Below, piece by piece: positions 8,316-9,344 of a stretch of DNA of 9,344 bases (its first letter is position 1; each line of letters opens with the position of its first letter). Source of the stretch: Acidobacteriota bacterium (lineage in GTDB: Bacteria > Acidobacteriota > Terriglobia > Terriglobales > Acidobacteriaceae); NCBI GenBank assembly GCA_021782675.1, contig JAJXUS010000051.1, positions 1-9,344 on the forward strand, read 5' to 3'. The notes under the pieces were generated by a model. The model did no database searches. It saw only the letters and a list, made by a program, of their open reading frames with translations, and had not been told where the DNA came from. The translations under genes were made by a program, and so were the position numbers.

Positions 8316-8320
8316 CTCCC
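8316..8320 (-). promoter_or_regulatory. Shine-Dalgarno of treS-mak
   Basis: On the minus strand GGGAG stands 7 nt before the TTG at 8308-8306, the spacing expected for initiation. An ATG at 8315-8313 sits directly after GGGAG but is in another frame, is too close for use, and would give only about 15 codons. This decides for the TTG start. Confidence 0.7.
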
Positions 8321-8370
8321 AGAATTCTTCTCACCGAATAATCGTAGTGCCAGTCAGCCGCCGGCCGCAG

Positions 8371-9344
8371 TTAGCGGCGGACAGGCAGCGAAAAAATGTG
8401 TGCGCGGCCCGGTTCCAGACGGACAAAATTCCGATCTCCATTCCAGGTATAGCGCGCATCCGTCAGCAGATCATGCACCTCGAAGGATTCTCCGGGCTCG
8501 AGATGCAGCGCCTTCAGATCCAGGGTCACCCAGCCCGACTGCGTGTTGTAGGGGTCCAGGTTGACCACTGTCAGGATGCAGTCGGTCTGCTCGTGGTCCG
8601 TTTTGCTGTAACTGATGAGCTGATCCTGATCGGTTTTGTGAAACAGGAGCCCCCGGTTGCTATGGAGCGCCGGATGCGTCCGCCGGATTTCGTTGACGCG
8701 CGCAATCAGCGTCAGCAGATTTTGCGGCTCGTCCGTGTTCCAGTGGCGCAGTTGATATTTTTCGGAATCGAGATACTCCTCACTGCCGGCTTTCACAGCG
8801 CGGTTCTCACACAGCTCGAACGCGGGTCCGTAGATGCCGCAGTTGGCGCTGAGCGTTGCCGCCAGAACATACCGGCTCATAAACGCCGGCCGTCCGCCGC
8901 GCTGCAACTCCTCATGCAGAATATCCGGCGTATTGGGCCAGAAGTTTGGCCGGAAATATTCCGCCACCTCGGTCTGCGTCAGTTCTGTCAGATACTCGGT
9001 CAGGTCCTGTTTGGTATTGCGCCAGGTGAAATAGGTGTAGGACTGCGTGAACCCCAGCTTTGCCAGACGGTACATCAACCGCGGCCGTGTGAAGGCCTCT
9101 GCCAGAAAGATCACATCCGGATTTGTCTTCCGCATCTCCGCCAGCACCCACTGCCAGAAGGGGAAGGATTTGGTGTGCGGATTGTCGACCCGGAAGATGC
9201 GCACACCTTCGGCGACCCAGAAATCGATGACGCCCTTCAGAGCGGCCCATAGTTCGCGCCACGCCGGCGTCTCAAAATCCAGTGGATAGATGTCCTGATA
9301 TTTCTTCGGAGGATTTTCGGCATACTGGATCGTCCCGTCGGGCC
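8371..9344 (-). CDS. glgE: Alpha-1,4-glucan:maltose-1-phosphate maltosyltransferase GlgE (partial, N-terminus outside window)
   Basis: About 323 C-terminal residues are present; full-length GlgE is roughly 650-700, so the first half lies beyond the right edge. GlgE transfers maltosyl units from alpha-maltose-1-phosphate to the non-reducing end of alpha-1,4-glucan in the cytosol. The visible part begins PDGTIQYAENPPKKYQDIYP, a GlgE signature. It carries the GH13 nucleophile in FRVDNPHTK (Asp codon 9184-9186), the acid/base in FLAEAFTRP (Glu codon 9097-9099) and the third carboxylate in NFWPNTPDILHE (Asp codon 8923-8925). IYGPAFEL and a C-terminal beta domain ending RAHIFSLPVRR follow. These separate GlgE from ordinary alpha-amylases. 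The reading frame continues upstream of the internal GTG at 9204, which is not the start. TAA is at 8371-8373. TreS-Mak follows directly, giving a trehalose-to-glucan pathway unit. Confidence 0.95.
   Translation of the reverse strand, partial: PDGTIQYAENPPKKYQDIYPLDFETPAWRELWAALKGVIDFWVAEGVRIFRVDNPHTKSFPFWQWVLAEMRKTNPDVIFLAEAFTRPRLMYRLAKLGFTQSYTYFTWRNTKQDLTEYLTELTQTEVAEYFRPNFWPNTPDILHEELQRGGRPAFMSRYVLAATLSANCGIYGPAFELCENRAVKAGSEEYLDSEKYQLRHWNTDEPQNLLTLIARVNEIRRTHPALHSNRGLLFHKTDQDQLISYSKTDHEQTDCILTVVNLDPYNTQSGWVTLDLKALHLEPGESFEVHDLLTDARYTWNGDRNFVRLEPGRAHIFSLPVRR

Noticed and set aside
8358..8380. Six-base inverted repeat CCGCCG/CGGCGG around the glgE stop, considered as a terminator
   Set aside because: The stem is short with an 11-base loop, overlaps the stop codon, and no T-run follows on the minus strand; the next gene starts 62 nt on, so read-through is more likely.

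Overview
The window is a high-GC stretch in which every supported gene lies on the minus strand, packed head to tail with gaps of about 0-62 nt. It reads as one long operon running from the right edge to the left edge. In transcription order it holds: (1) the C-terminal third of GlgE maltosyltransferase, cut by the right edge; (2) a fused trehalose synthase-maltokinase (TreS-Mak); (3) a GT-A-like glycosyltransferase homologue; (4) a small MscS-TM-type membrane protein; (5) a KimA-like APC-superfamily permease; (6) a carbohydrate-porin-like outer-membrane beta-barrel protein, cut by the left edge. The outer-membrane porin implies a diderm. Together with the GlgE/TreS-Mak pairing and the protein style it suggests Acidobacteriota (Terriglobia/Acidobacteriaceae), but this is inference from memory, not a database result.

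Right part (about 4982-9344): the GlgE pathway. TreS interconverts trehalose and maltose, the fused maltokinase makes maltose-1-phosphate with ATP, and GlgE transfers the maltosyl unit onto alpha-1,4-glucan. Catalytic residues of both GH13 enzymes and the kinase motifs are all visible, so this part looks functional.

Middle part (2950-4949): a GTG-started glycosyltransferase-like protein follows TreS-Mak. It resembles the fold family of mannosylglycerate/glucosylglycerate-type synthases but seems to lack several of the usual catalytic motifs. After it comes a five-helix membrane protein resembling the transmembrane part of MscS-like channels without the cytosolic channel domain.

Left part (1-2949): the MscS-like gene ends in TAA directly abutting the ATG of a KimA-type permease, a family whose characterised member is a potassium importer. 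A porin-like gene follows at once, and its beginning is unclear: there is no ATG in the proper frame.

Taken together, trehalose/glucan metabolism, a compatible-solute-type GT relative, a mechanosensitive-like membrane protein, a potassium-importer relative and a porin suggest a co-transcribed osmotic or desiccation-response unit. This is a hypothesis from gene content and spacing. No RNA gene, CRISPR array, mobile element, convincing terminator or internal promoter was seen, and no stretch above 300 bases lacks a gene.
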